Below the pieces are notes generated by a model. The model was not told the DNA's origin. It was given only the letters and a program-made list of their open reading frames with translations, and made no database searches. A DNA stretch of 64,000 bases from Carnegiea gigantea (lineage: Eukaryota; Streptophyta; Magnoliopsida; Caryophyllales; Cactaceae), in NCBI GenBank assembly GCA_029747015.1, contig JAKOGI010000056.1, positions 1,167,001 to 1,231,000 on the forward strand. The letters are read 5' to 3'. Below, piece by piece: positions 53,083-64,000 of this stretch (the first letter of the stretch is position 1; the number at the start of each line of letters is the position of its first letter). A program made the translations under genes and the position numbers.

Positions 53083-53330
53083 ACTGTCACGGGTTGATAA
53101 TTCACTCAACTTAGACCCGTGCGGCCTAGCAAACTTTGCTTGGATTCTTGCCTTGCTTGCTAGTAAGCCTTAAGGAAGCTTGACTTAGCCTTCAGGAGCT
53201 AAGTAAGCACACTCACACTCTAAGAAAGCTTTAGAGAGAGAAAGTAGAGAGAGAAGGAGTTTGGGAGAATGCTTTGTATTGCACTTGAATGCTTTCAATG
53301 GCTTGGCTTACAAATGAGCCCTCTTTGGGG

Positions 53331-53340
53331 TTTATATACA
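53331..53340 (-). promoter_or_regulatory. TATA box of the 5' LTR
   Basis: TGTATATAAA on the minus strand, about 58 bases downstream of the last heat-shock element. The same box is present in the other LTR at 50789-50798. Confidence 0.8.
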
Positions 53341-53397
53341 CATCCACCTCCTCAATGGATGGTGGAGATCTACTTAATCCAACGGCTAATATTATAC

Positions 53398-53675
53398 TTC
53401 CAGAATATTCTATACAAATATCCTAGACACTACCCATATATAGAATAGTGTGGAACATTCTAGAGTATAGTCTAGAAGGTTCTAGAATCCTCTACAAGGT
53501 CCCAGATATTCTAGAAGCTTCTAGAATAGTCTAGAAGTATCTAGAGTTCTCCCAAAGGTTCTAGAAGACTCTAGAGTGTCCAGAAGGTTCTAGAACACTC
53601 TAGAACATTCTAGCGCATTTCAGAAGGTTCCGGACTTTTCTGAAAGGTTCCGGAATATTCTAGAACTCTTCGGAA
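53398..53675. promoter_or_regulatory. Cluster of heat-shock elements in LTR U3
   Basis: Alternating GAA and TTC triplets at perfect 5-bp spacing, the binding pattern of heat-shock factor trimers. Complete sites with three or more units: TTCcaGAAtaTTC 53398-53410, GAAggTTCtaGAA 53475-53487, TTCtaGAAgcTTCtaGAA 53509-53526, GAAggTTCtaGAA 53583-53595 and TTCcgGAAtaTTCtaGAA 53648-53665. Further two-unit or near-perfect sites lie at 53453-53460, 53559-53566, 53603-53610, 53623-53630 and 53669-53675. The other LTR holds additional complete sites where this copy has single-base losses (GAAggTTCtaGAA near 51020, TTCcaGAAggTTC near 51075). Confidence 0.85.
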
Positions 53676-53699
53676 ATGCGGCCCGTGACACATGGTAAA

Positions 53700-55148
53700 T
53701 GTTGGATATTAATTTGGACTGGTGTTCCTGAAAACCACTAGTTTGAATAAAATTTTTAAAAAATATTAATGTACATGGAGTCTCTAAAATATGAATTACT
53801 ACTTATAAAATAATTAAAAACTTGAAATCAGTTATCTTTGTATGACATTTCTAAATTCGCCACTAAATTGCAAGATTTCAATACGCCACACATCCATTTA
53901 TAATACGGTTCGATAAACTTTGATAATTTTTAAACAGCTCTTGATTATGTATACTTACAAATGCATTCTCATACGATGTTTAGCTACGTTGATAATTGTA
54001 TGTCTAGTTTATTTTGATCATAATTTGTGTAATCATGCAAATTTTGGCCTCTTTTTAGCTTAAATATCCTCTCACACATGTTACTAATTAATTCCGAAAT
54101 CAACACACTAATAATGATAATCATGGCCGTTTAAGATAAATTAGTGTGTCACTTTCATTGATACATATTTGTCTTATTTATTAGTGCCACCTTTGCCATC
54201 TCCATGGTGAAAAAGCACAAATTTTTCCAGGCGATTGATGACAGGATACTCTCCAGGATTTGGACAGACAATTAAATTAAATCTTGGTGGTTTAGTCCCC
54301 ATAAGATAATGAGACAACATAAAATAAGGTCCACATCCATTCTTTTAAAACATTAAAATGATAGAGACATATTTTGACAATTTAGCTTAGCTTGCGATGT
54401 GCACCCCAGCGCTTTTCTTTTTGCCTAACTTGTCCCTTAATTTTACCAAGCATTTCACTTCAGTTTTAGTAGTGTACTTTTCTCAGGTATGTATATGAAG
54501 ATGAGTTAATCTTATTATGAGTTAATCTAATGGTTATTTAGATGAGTTTGAAGGTTAAGTCCTTCACGTCTGCGGACTTAATCTAATTAAGAGTAGCCCG
54601 CTTGGACTTCTTTGTATTTAAGATTAGCTTGTCCTTGAATCTCGTTCAATCTTTACAGTCTTTCTAATTTTTTGCCCGTTATCAATCTATATATATCGGT
54701 CAGTCTTATATAAAAGATTTCCGTAGATGATTACTTATTATATATAGAAAAAAACTGCGAGTAAAAACACGTGTAATTCTTGAGAGTATATATTTTGAAA
54801 ATATAACAAAATTAAAGCTAAGATGTTGGAGTCTAACGCCATCAAATCAAATTGTGGAGAAAATGGACCAAATTGAAATTAGAAAAACATGCAAGTTTAT
54901 TAATACAGAGTATGATATAAAAATAAATATAAAGTATGACTTTTTTGCAAAAATTAGGCGATTCTAAGAGGTAGCTAGGCTTTAGGCGACATTGTGTAAA
55001 ACTGCACGCAAAATTGGTGCTCACTACTCACCAGGGGCGATTGGTGTACGTATGGGGTTTTCAATTTGGTAAGGATCTTTGATTTAAAAATCGGTGGAGA
55101 AGTGATTAGATACATGAGCTTCCACCTAGTACTTGAGGTCATCAACGT
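53700..55148. other. Intergenic, no gene seen
   Basis: AT-rich DNA without recognisable gene or repeat. Confidence 0.5.
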
Positions 55149-56150
55149 TATTGAGATTAAAATCAGCTCTAACATCACTTTTGGAGAACGGACGTACAAC
55201 ATAAAACTTGGTGTACACATCGTAATCTTTACGTGAAAAATCCCTCCACATTAGAGGGAAAATCAGCACCCAATAACAACTAGCGCATCTATTATAATAA
55301 AAAAAGATATATTATAGTTGAGTAAACCCACAACTCTACGCACTCTCAGTCTCCTAAGAACAAAGCAAGAAAAAGAACCCATGATTTTATTTCTTTCTTC
55401 TTTCTTTTGCTTTTTTTTTTTTTTAACTTTTCCTTTCTTTTCTTTTTCTCGCAAAATTAGCAAAACACTGATTGACATAATTTTGCATTGGACCGACCTC
55501 CTACAAGTCTCCCTTCCAACCTGTCAACAACATGCTCCCTGTAGCAGCAACATTAGCCAACCAAATTAATCTATCAATCAGTTTCAACTCGAATTAATCT
55601 ATTCTGCATATTGCAATTCATCGGTCGATAGTATTACTCGATCTATCCACAACCAAGCCACAACTCATCTTCTGTTTTGCGTGTCTTGCACAAATCTCTT
55701 CCCCTACGTTGATCGCAACCAGCCCTAATACCACTTGTTACGATTAAACCAACTTTAACACCACTTGCGGAGAATGGAAGTGCAACATAAAATTTAGTGT
55801 ACACACATACAAACACATACACACCATCAGAAAAAGAACACCATAATTTTTACGTGGAAAACCCTTCCACCTTAAGGGGAAACTACTATCCAGCAACAAC
55901 TGATGCATCCATTATAACAAGAAAAGATAAGAGTACAATCAGATAAAATCATAATACTGCGCACTCTTAGTTTCTTCTAGTTAGCGTTGGGATCGGAATG
56001 AAACAAGAAAAAGAACATCATACTTTTTCTTTCTTTCTTCTTTCTTTCTATTCTTTTTTTCTTTTTTTCCCCCCATTTTTTTCTTTCCTTTGTTTTTCTC
56101 ACAAAATTAGCAAAACACTAATTAAGATTATTTTCAGTGGACCAAAACCC
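55149..56150 (-). mobile_element. Short LTR element without coding capacity
   Basis: Two direct repeats of roughly 350-400 bp (about 55149-55504 and 55739-56150) share a GGAGAACGGACG/GGAGAATGGAAG block, ACATAAAACTTGGTGTACAC/ACATAAAATTTAGTGTACAC, a CTTTTCTTT-rich tract and GCAAAATTAGCAAAACACTG/ACAAAATTAGCAAAACACTA. The 235-bp spacer ends in the complement of a primer site (TGGTATTAGGGC on the minus strand, ending 55734). The right repeat starts TGTTACG. No ORF. It is larger than a classical TRIM. Divergence is high, so it is old. Confidence 0.6.
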
Positions 56151-56910
56151 TAAAGATGTAACCCTTTAGCATAACGAAAAGGTTGACGTCCTCCATTAAT
56201 TCTATGGTTTTTTTTCTCTCTTCTTTGGGTTTATGAAATGTTCAATAATGCTAAATTTCGCATTTTATTGTTTTATACATATGCATTATATATACTTTTC
56301 TATAAATTACAAATCATTTTGCATCGAGCCAACTTACAGCCAATATCAATAAAATGTTTGTCAAATTAGTAAACGCCTAGTGTAGTTTCTACTCCTGATT
56401 TAACAATACCATATTGCCATTATTGATTTTTCAACAACTTGCCTTGTCCAGTACGTAGTACGTACAGTAATGCCTACAAATCCAGGAATGGTTTTTGTAA
56501 TAAGTTGAATTAGCATTCCTTCCCTCATTCCACACCCTTCTTTTTAAAAAATGAAAATAAATAGAAAAGGAATAAGATTGAATATATTAAAGACAAATGT
56601 GTTTTGTTTGTTTATTGTTTCGAGCAAACTGAAAATGGTGGAAGGTTTGAACGATACATATTATGCATGGTATGCAACTCCAATGGGCAACTCCGGGATA
56701 TTCGACACAAAAGACACTTTCTAGCGTCGGTTCCATTCTATCTACCACATTGCGATCGGACTCCCACGCATGCATTTCAGAATTGCGCACCATCCTTTTT
56801 TTATAGTCACGTGGCAGAGTGCGATCGGTTGATGTGGCAGTGAAGGATGACCAAGCTTCCCGAGGACAGCGAAGATGGGCCTAGTTACCGGGCCGGAGAA
56901 TAGGAATTTT

Positions 56911-56941
<31 letters not shown>

Positions 56942-57232
56942 GGGGGGAGATGACTACTCTACACTTGGGTGGCGATTGAACAAGCAAATGTAGAAAGGTC
57001 AGGCTTACTAAGGAAAGACCATCATGCCACTCTTGTAACTCACACCACCCATTTCACTAAAAGGATATACTTTTTCTCTTAGTCTTGTCACCCTTGTATG
57101 TTCCTTTCAAAACTTAAGTATCGGAGGAGTCTTTCTCAGAATTAGTCAGGATAATTTAGAGGTCGACTTTTGTGCAAGTCAGAAGAACTTGTCACGTCAT
57201 CATTAGTTCTAATTATTGCCATTTGTTAGCAG
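56151..57232. other. Intergenic, with a homopolymer tract
   Basis: No supported gene. At 56907-56947 a run of 14 T is followed by 27 consecutive G, a strong G-quadruplex candidate and possibly an assembly or sequencing stress point. Confidence 0.5.
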
Positions 57233-57235
57233 TAA

Positions 57236-59725
57236 GGGCCTGTTCTTTTCGTGGGTCAATCCATATTTACCCACTTCAACCTACTTCAACCTACTTCAAC
57301 CCACTTGAAAAAAAATACCAACCTCATCCCACTTCAACCTACCTCAACCCACTTCAACCAATTTCAACCCACCCCCTTCATAATTTTAATAATTTGTAAA
57401 GTATCATGTGAGATTTAGGGTCTGTTGTGTTCGTGGGTAAATTGGGTGGATAAAAGGGTGAAGTAGGTTGAAGTAGGTTGAGGTGGGTTGAAGTAGGTTG
57501 AAATTGGTATTTTTTTTTTGAGGTGAGTTGAAATAGGTTGAGCAAGGTTGAAGTAGGTTGATGTAGACTGAAGTGCGTTGAAATTGATATATTATTTATG
57601 TGGTGGGTTGAAGTGGGTTAAAATAATGAGAATGTAATTAATGTGTGATAACTTATGAAGTTATCGAAAATTTGTGAAATTTTTGTTTATTCTTTTTTAT
57701 TTTTTATTTTTTATATGTTTTATTTTTTATTTTTTATTTTATATATTTTATTAGATTTTATTAGATTTTATTTTCTATTTTTTTAATTTCTTATTTTTGA
57801 TTTTTTGATTTTTGATTTTTATTTTTTTATGTTTAATTTTTGATGTTTAATTTTTTATTTTTCTATTTTTTATTTTTTAATTTTATTTTTATTTTTATAT
57901 ATTTTTGTTTTTGTATTTTTTATTTTATTTTTTATTTTTTGTTTTGTTAATTTTTTATTTTTTATTTTTTATTTATTATTTTTTTCTTTTTATTTTTATT
58001 TTTCATTTTTTATTCTTTATTTTTTATTTAGTATTTTTCATTTTTACATTTTAATTATAATTTTTTTCTTATTTCTTAATTTTTTATGTTTTAATTTTTT
58101 TATTTTTTATTTTCTAGTTCTTATTTCTTATTTTTTAATTTTTTATATTTTTATATTTTTATTTTTTAATTTTTATTTTGTTGGAATTTTCTGTAACTAA
58201 GAAATTAAAAATAAATATAAAAAATTAACAACAAATAAAAATACAAAATAAAAAAGAAAAAAAGAAAAATGAAATATAAAAAATTAAAAATTGAAAACAA
58301 AAAATTAAAAATAACAAATACATAATAAAAAATAAAAAATGAAAAATGAAAAAATTAAAAATAAAAAAATAAAAAAATAAAAAATAAAAGAAGAAAATTA
58401 AAATGTAAAAAATTTAAAATAAAAAATAAGAAATAAGAAATCAAAAATAAAACATACAACATAAAAAACTAAAAAAATAAACAGTAAAAAGCAAAAAATA
58501 AAAAATAAAAAATAAAAATAAAAATTGGAAATTGGTAATTAAAAACGAAAAAATTAAAAAATGAAAATAAAAATTTAAAAATAAAAAATAAAAAATACAA
58601 AAATAAAAAAAGAAATAAAAAATAACAATGAAAAAAAAAAGAAATAAGAAATTTAAAAAATTTAAAAAATAGAAACATATAACAAATAAAAAACTAAAAA
58701 ATAAAAAAATAGAGACATAAAAATTAAAAATTAAATAAAAAATTTAAAAATAAAATAATAAAATATTAAAAATTAAAAAATATAAAATATAAAATATAAA
58801 ATATGAAATATAAAATAACAAAATAACAAATTAGTAAAAATTAAAAAATGAAAAACAAAAAATAAAAACATAAAAACATAAAAACATAAAAAATAAGAAA
58901 ATACAAAATACAAAATACAAAATACAAAATAAAAAATAAAAAATAAAAAATAAGAAAATTAAAAAATTAAAAAAAGATATAAAAAGTAAAAAATACAAAA
59001 ATAAAAACATAAAAAATAAAAAAATTAAAATTAAAAAATAAGAAAATAAAATAATAAAAAGTAATGAGTAAAAAATAAAAAATGAAAAATGAAAAATAAA
59101 AATAAAAATAAAAATAAAAAATAAAAAATAAAAAATAAAAAATAAAGAATAAAGAATAAAAACATAAAAATTAAAAAGCAAAAACAAAAAATTAAAATTA
59201 AAATAAAAAATAAAAAGAAAATATTAAAATATTAAAAATAAAAAATAAAAAATAAGAAATAAGAAATTAAAAAAATTAAAATTTAAAAATAAAAAATAAA
59301 AAATAAGAAAATAAAAAATTAAAAGATAAAAATTAAAAATTAAAACAAAAAAATAAAAAATGAAAAATAAAAATTAAAAAATAAAAATTAAAAATTAAAA
59401 ATTAAAAAATTAAAAAAATAAAAATTAAAGATTAAAAATAAAAAATAAAAAATAAAAAATAAAAAATAAAAAATAAACAAAAATTTCACAAAATTTCGAT
59501 AACTTCATAAATTATCACACATTAATTACATTCTCATTATTTTAACCCACTTCAATCCACCATATAAAAAATATACTAACTTTAACCCACTTCAACTTAC
59601 TTCAACCTATTTCAACCCACGTCAAAAAAAAAATATCAATTTCAACCTACCTCAACCTACCTCAACCTACTTTAACCTACTTCACCCTTTTACCCACCCA
59701 ATTTACCCACGAAAAGAACAGGCCC
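57236..59725. mobile_element. 2.5-kb foldback element, PIF/Harbinger-like ends
   Basis: The outer ends are perfect inverted repeats of at least 20 bp, GGGCCTGTTCTTTTCGTGGG (left at 57236; complement ending at 59725), each next to TAA (57233-57235 and 59726-59728), the PIF/Harbinger target duplication. Inside, GGTTGAAGTAGGTTG-type repeats on the left (57460-57610) mirror CAACCTACTTCAACC-type repeats on the right (59530-59690). The middle is T-rich (57680-58180), then switches at about 58195 to A-rich (58200-59480), so the transcript or single strand would fold into one long hairpin. A second end-like sequence (GGGTCTGTTGTGTTCGTGGG) lies at 57418, preceded by TTA, suggesting two overlapping or nested copies. 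Open frames here are low-complexity artefacts. Confidence 0.8.
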
Positions 59726-59835
59726 TAAGTACGGGCTTCTTAGTTGATCATTATTAGGTAAGTTTCATACAAAACATAATAAGAATTTAAGCAATTGATC
59801 TCAAGTATTGCATTTTGTTATGCACCGTATTAATA

Positions 59836-60112
59836 TGTTAGATTATAAAATCATTTTATGAACTTTCAACCAACAGTTTAAGCTTTTGGTTGAGATGGTT
59901 CTTCAACATGGTATCAGATACTTTATGAATGAGAGGTCTCAAGTTCAAATCTCAGTAGTCTTCATATTTATTGCACAAAGTATAGAGGATCTTTGCAGCA
60001 TCTACATTTCAAGTCAAAAGGGCATTTGCATGAGGGATGTATTGGAGTATAAAACCAATTCATAAGTCTTCAACCAACGACTTAAGTTTTTGGATGAGAT
60101 AGTTCTTGAACA
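59836..60112 (+). mobile_element. Complete small TRIM (family 2), 277 bp
   Basis: LTRs of 73 bp (59836-59908, TGTTAGATT to CTTCAACA) and 75 bp (60038-60112, TGTATTGGAG to CTTGAACA) flank a 129-bp internal region. That region starts with primer site TGGTATCAGAT (59909-59919) and ends with purine-rich GCATGAGGGA before the 3' LTR. Flanks TAATA (59831-59835) and TAATC (60113-60117) are a 5-bp duplication with one mismatch. No coding capacity. A diverged, MITE-interrupted relative lies at 18040-18682. Confidence 0.8.
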
Positions 60113-60117
60113 TAATC

Positions 60118-60926
60118 TTCTAACTTATAGCTTGAATTTCTCTACTTGTTTGAACTTATCAGAAATTTATTTTAATTGAATTGAATTTATTTACGCTTAT
60201 TGATTCAAACTAAAATCCAAGTAATCACAAAAATTAACCCTTTTTTGAGAGATATTTGGGGGTCCATTTGAAGAAGGCTGCTGTTAATATGTATGAGATT
60301 CAAATTGGAAGATAGAGGTCTTCCCTCTAAGGTTTATGTGAGAATATTTTCATCTTAAAGAGCCAAGTTTCTAGCAAGAATAAACCCAACGTTGCAAATC
60401 AATTCATATAATTTTTTTTTTTTCATCTCGAATTGTCCACTTGATGCTGATAGGCACTTAGGAACAATCTTTTTGCTTTTTGAGAATCATCTGCATCCTA
60501 ACCTCTCAAAATCTTACATGTTTAATTCAGTACAATCTAATCTTCGATTTGATGGTGGGATTGTGTCGGTTTTCTTCTTAAGTTGGAATTTAACAAGATA
60601 TGATGCCACAATCTATTAAAGTACGGATAAATTAAGTAATTAGGATTGATAAAAAGTACGGATTTACTAAAAAAAATAAAAATTCAATTTCATGATTAAC
60701 AGAGTTAATTACTTCCAGAGGAATTGAATTGATCAGCTTAGAAGTAAAGCCGTGTGGTCTTTGTCCCTGATGGCCTTCAATTCACTTTTTGGTGTTATTA
60801 GGCGAAACGGTTGTCCAATGGCTATTTGCCCACTTGTTTCTAGTCGTCAAATTCTTATCTTTGGTTAATATCATATCATATCATATCATATCATGTCATA
60901 CTAAAGTGAATGTCGTTATATTAAAA
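60118..60926. other. Intergenic, no gene seen
   Basis: No supported gene. A short pentanucleotide repeat (ATCAT)n lies at about 60870-60895. Confidence 0.5.
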
Positions 60927-60939
60927 GCTCTACTGTATA

Positions 60940-61105
60940 GAGCCAATATAGGTTGGTTTAAATGATTTGACATTTGTTCTTCTTAAGTAAAGTTTCTGGT
61001 TTAAGTCTTGTGAATGGAGAAACTTTGAGATGAGAGAATTCTACCCCTTATTTGGCTAACGGTAGCTCGACTCTGATAAAATAAACGATTCAAGATAAAA
61101 AAAAG
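60940..61105 (+). mobile_element. SINE, 166 bp
   Basis: A tRNA-like SINE: a B-box-like segment GGTTTAAGTCTTGTGAATGG follows an upstream TTGTTCTTCTTAAGTAAAG block, and the element ends in an A-rich tail (GATAAAAAAAAG). The flanks GCTCTACTGTATA (60927-60939) and GCTCCACTGTATA (61106-61118) are a 13-bp target duplication with one mismatch. A related, older copy lies at 17591-17750. Confidence 0.82.
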
Positions 61106-61118
61106 GCTCCACTGTATA

Positions 61119-63670
61119 TCTCTCCAGGGATTTCATAATTAATCAAGAGACAAGATGATGCCTTGATCTAATCAAGGGACACAATGATGCCTTGATCTAA
61201 TAAATAAGAACCAACACTTTCAGTTTCCAAACGAAAAAATCAAGGTTTGATTGATTGATTCTCTCCAAACTATATGTGCGGGTATAATTTTATTTATAAC
61301 AAAAATAATGCTTTGAGTGTATTATTATATTTAGGGCTTAATTTTTCCTTTTTATTATAAAAAGATGACTATAGATAAAAAGATAATTTTATACAATGTA
61401 TAAGCGGTAACACATTTTGCGTGACAATCATACCAGTTGTTTAATTTAAAAATACATGATAATATGGTTCTTGGTGGGATTGTCGTTTCCTTTTTCGTTA
61501 GTTTTTATGCAAAGTGAATGAATTTGTATTTGTTTTTATGTTGATTGTAACTGGTATATGGCTCGATTCTAGCCAGATGAAATGTGTGTTCAGAAAAACT
61601 ATACCATGCAAAACCCAAAAACAAAAACCGTGGAGCTTAATCTTAATTAGAAGGAATTTAAGCAGGAAAAACAAAATATTTGTTGTGCCCAATTGTTAGA
61701 AAGCTCAAGCTAACAACCCAATACGTACCGTTAAACCTTTTTACAAACGATCAGTTTTAGACGCCTAAATTTAAACGTCGGCTTATACAAACCTTTGTGC
61801 ATATCTATTCACGAGAAAAAAACAGAATCATGTCACACTCACACTAATGCAACATGGCGTTCTAACCAAGCTTTGAAAACTACATATGTACCGAAAGGGG
61901 CCAACCAATATTGTCTCTTCGCTTCAAATTCTATCCAGGTTGCCTTCAATTAATCAAGTGACAACACCATTCTTCACCAAATAGAACTTGTCACTTGGCT
62001 TGAACCTACCCATCATGGCATGCGCCTTTCCCGTAGTTGCCAATACCAACCTCTAGCAATAAAACGTTCAAATAGGGCAATAACACGAAATCATCCCAAA
62101 GGGCATGCGTGTCAAAATCATTGGAAACTCGAAAGCTACACAATCAAACTTGCATTATGTTATATCTGCTCATAATGTAACCCACGTCATTAATTCTAGT
62201 GGCCTTTTGGAATCAACGTGCCCATAATGTGTGCATGGGTTCTGTGGGATATCTAGAACGTGGCCAAATTCGTGGACCAAAATCATTCCTAGCTCTAGCC
62301 AAAAACTACGTACACAAAATAGAAATGATGTGATCGACAAATTTGTTCTAGCAATAGGAACATGTGTATAATTTAACGCTACAGCTATAGGGTAAATTAA
62401 TGCTAAGACCAAAATACGAGGGTTTAGGATAGAATGTACGTAATCCAATCATGATATACTTCTCATTAGTTAAAAAATTTAAAACAGATACATCCAAATA
62501 AACTAACATAATTCCGACCTTGCTGTTTAAGCCAGGATAATTACAAAAATGCAAGGAAAGTCATTCGTCTCGAACTACGTTTCTGAAGCTATCCTAGACA
62601 GGTGCTGGAGAAAGGCAGAACAATTAGCAGTGTTACCTTGAATGCAACAAGAATGCTTCTATTAAACATTAGGCTCAAAATAGTTAACATATAGATGTGT
62701 TGACAAGTAGGCCTCTGTATATGGCTGTATATAGTTGCTGTTAATGAACTGGAAATTAAAGCTAGACCACAAGGAGTCAAGGACAGCCTTTGTTTCTCCC
62801 CTGACTTTTGGGGCCAAATTTTTAAATAAGAAGTCTTTTCCTAGAGGACCAACTTCTATGTTTAGTTGTCCAAATGCCAAAGAATCAGCTAAAAAGCTCA
62901 AGTTAATTACCATGTACATACTGTTAAGCAACAGAAGGACGATCACGACCTGTTACTGCCTCCAAGGTGTCATGTGAAAATTCTTTGCATTTACAGAGTA
63001 ACGTAAAAGTAAGACTAAGACAGTCCTTTTTTAAACCAAAAAGAAATTAAGAACTTTTTCAGTCATAGGAAAATAGTAGAATTTTGTAATGAAAACTAGG
63101 CAAATTCTAGTATTTGTTGAACTTCATAAGGGAGTTCGTTTAGGGACTGTGAATTTCATCAACTTTTCTATGAAAATTTATAATTTTATTCGGTATAATA
63201 AACAATATTCTTACATAAAACAAGAAAAATTCATCCGAATCTTACGTAAAACAAGAAAAATTCATCCAAAAAAATAATTAATAACAATTTCTAACCGTAT
63301 AATTATGAGTCAATTTTTTTAGACTCTGAAATGAAGGGTTGCAAGGTCAAAAATATATGTATAAGATCAACCACATCCACTTGCTTAATGATAAAGAAAC
63401 TCATGTACCTAAAATGCACCCCTTTTTATCTTGATATGTGCACAGTAAAACGAAGTGACGGTGGTGGTTGAATCACGGGTGCTTTGGGGGACAAGGTAAA
63501 CCAAAAAAATGGACCAACTGCTTCATCTTAAGACTTTATAGGGTTTGATAACCTCAAGACATTTCCATGGCCCAAAGTACCAGTGATCTTGATTCATTCC
63601 CTCTTGCTTTATTATATTAGAAACATTGTTCAGTGGATATTGTCATTGATTCGGAGTTGGTATAGTTGGT
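61119..63670. other. Intergenic, no gene supported
   Basis: No gene supported. Two minus-strand frames (62946-62662 and 62448-62170) look faintly protein-like but have no start context, splice partners or recognisable domain. Confidence 0.4.
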
Positions 63671-63676
63671 GAGTAG

Positions 63677-63845
63677 GGATGATAACAGATCGGATTCAGA
63701 TTGAATGTTGGAACATCCGAATTCGAATCCAATTACGTTTCGGATTCGAAAATTTGATCTAGCGAATCGGATGGAACTTCTGAATTTGATTCGAGTCAAA
63801 TTGGATCGGGATCGGATTTAATCCGATCCGAATCGATTTCTTTTC
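63677..63845. mobile_element. Possible hAT MITE fragment
   Basis: Begins TAGGGATGATAACAGATCGG after a GTGAG flank and is full of GGATTCGAAT and GATCCGAATCG palindromic words, like the hAT MITE at 41333. No right terminus or target duplication was identified. Confidence 0.35.
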
Positions 63846-64000
63846 CCGACAGCAATTTTGTATTGTGTCTTTCTATCCAAACTTATTATATCTACCTATC
63901 GATACGACATCATGTGCATTCTTATCATGCCAACCAAATATTTGGACATTTAATACTAAGTTAGGGGAGACTGACAATGAGGCAAATAATGCCAATGGGA

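Larger units (their letters stand above)
50540..53690 (-). mobile_element. Young gag-protease-only LTR retrotransposon (TR-GAG type)
   Basis: A complete 3151-bp element on the minus strand: two LTRs, a perfect 12-base primer site TGGTATCAGAGC complementary to initiator tRNA-Met (53071-53082, two bases from the 5' LTR), a polypurine tract GGGTGGGGGAGGA abutting the 3' LTR (51149-51161) and one long ORF. Flanks share CATG (50536-50539 and 53691-53694), a 4-bp duplication; a 5-bp match is not seen. The 1936-bp internal region has no room for, and no trace of, RT, RNase H or integrase. High LTR identity and an intact ORF point to recent movement with enzymes supplied in trans. The gag resembles Ty3/gypsy-type retrotransposon gag. 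Confidence 0.93.
53085..53690 (-). repeat. 5' LTR (promoter LTR) of gag-protease retroelement
   Basis: 606 bp. Reading along the minus strand, U3 runs from 53690 through the heat-shock element cluster to the TATA box at 53340-53331, then R and U5 to 53085. Its nearly identical partner is 50540-51148. Confidence 0.97.

Overview
This is a nuclear, AT-rich, gene-poor stretch of a flowering-plant genome, almost certainly a eudicot. The evidence is a plant-type SAUR gene, a KNOLLE-type syntaxin with mitosis-specific promoter motifs, a MIR166 hairpin, a cytosolic tRNA-Asp and a dense mix of plant LTR retrotransposons, TRIMs, an RTE-type LINE, SINEs and hAT or PIF/Harbinger MITEs. I cannot name the species.

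Host genes are few and lie mostly in the left half, all but one on the minus strand: an intronless SAUR32-like gene with a His-rich tail (13675-14106), tRNA-Asp(GTC) (25207-25278, plus), a KNOLLE/SYP111-like cytokinesis syntaxin in two coding exons (27526-28947), a seven-TM protein of unknown role (30865-31956) and MIR166 (about 45222-45385). A possible unrecognised minus-strand spliced or decayed gene sits at 26075-27066.

Mobile DNA fills the rest. Left part: a Tourist-like MITE (2927-3278), a 5'-truncated RTE with target-site duplication (3721-4240), a 2.5-kb RTE reverse-transcriptase pseudogene wedged between TA/CA microsatellites (7168-9660). Middle: a SINE (17591), a TRIM split by a MITE (18040-18682), a complete 532-bp TRIM (19251-19782), three related hAT MITEs (21314, 22746, 24516), and a complete copia-type LTR element with gag but no pol (33819-38625). 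Right part: another TRIM split by a MITE (40206), a hAT MITE (41333), a tandem TRIM remnant (42061), a 101-bp RTE stub (47980), a young LTR element coding only gag-protease (50540-53690), a short LTR element without coding capacity (55149-56150), a 2.5-kb foldback element (57236-59725), a TRIM (59836) and a SINE (60940).

The most striking signal is the young gag-protease element. Its two 606-609 bp LTRs, about 98% identical, carry a dense array of perfect heat-shock elements (alternating GAA/TTC units) directly upstream of the TATA box. It has a 661-aa uninterrupted gag-protease ORF but no reverse transcriptase or integrase. This looks like a recently mobile, potentially heat-activated, non-autonomous retrotransposon. 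The host genes do not form a pathway; SAUR, KNOLLE and MIR166 are independent growth, cell-division and leaf/meristem regulators.
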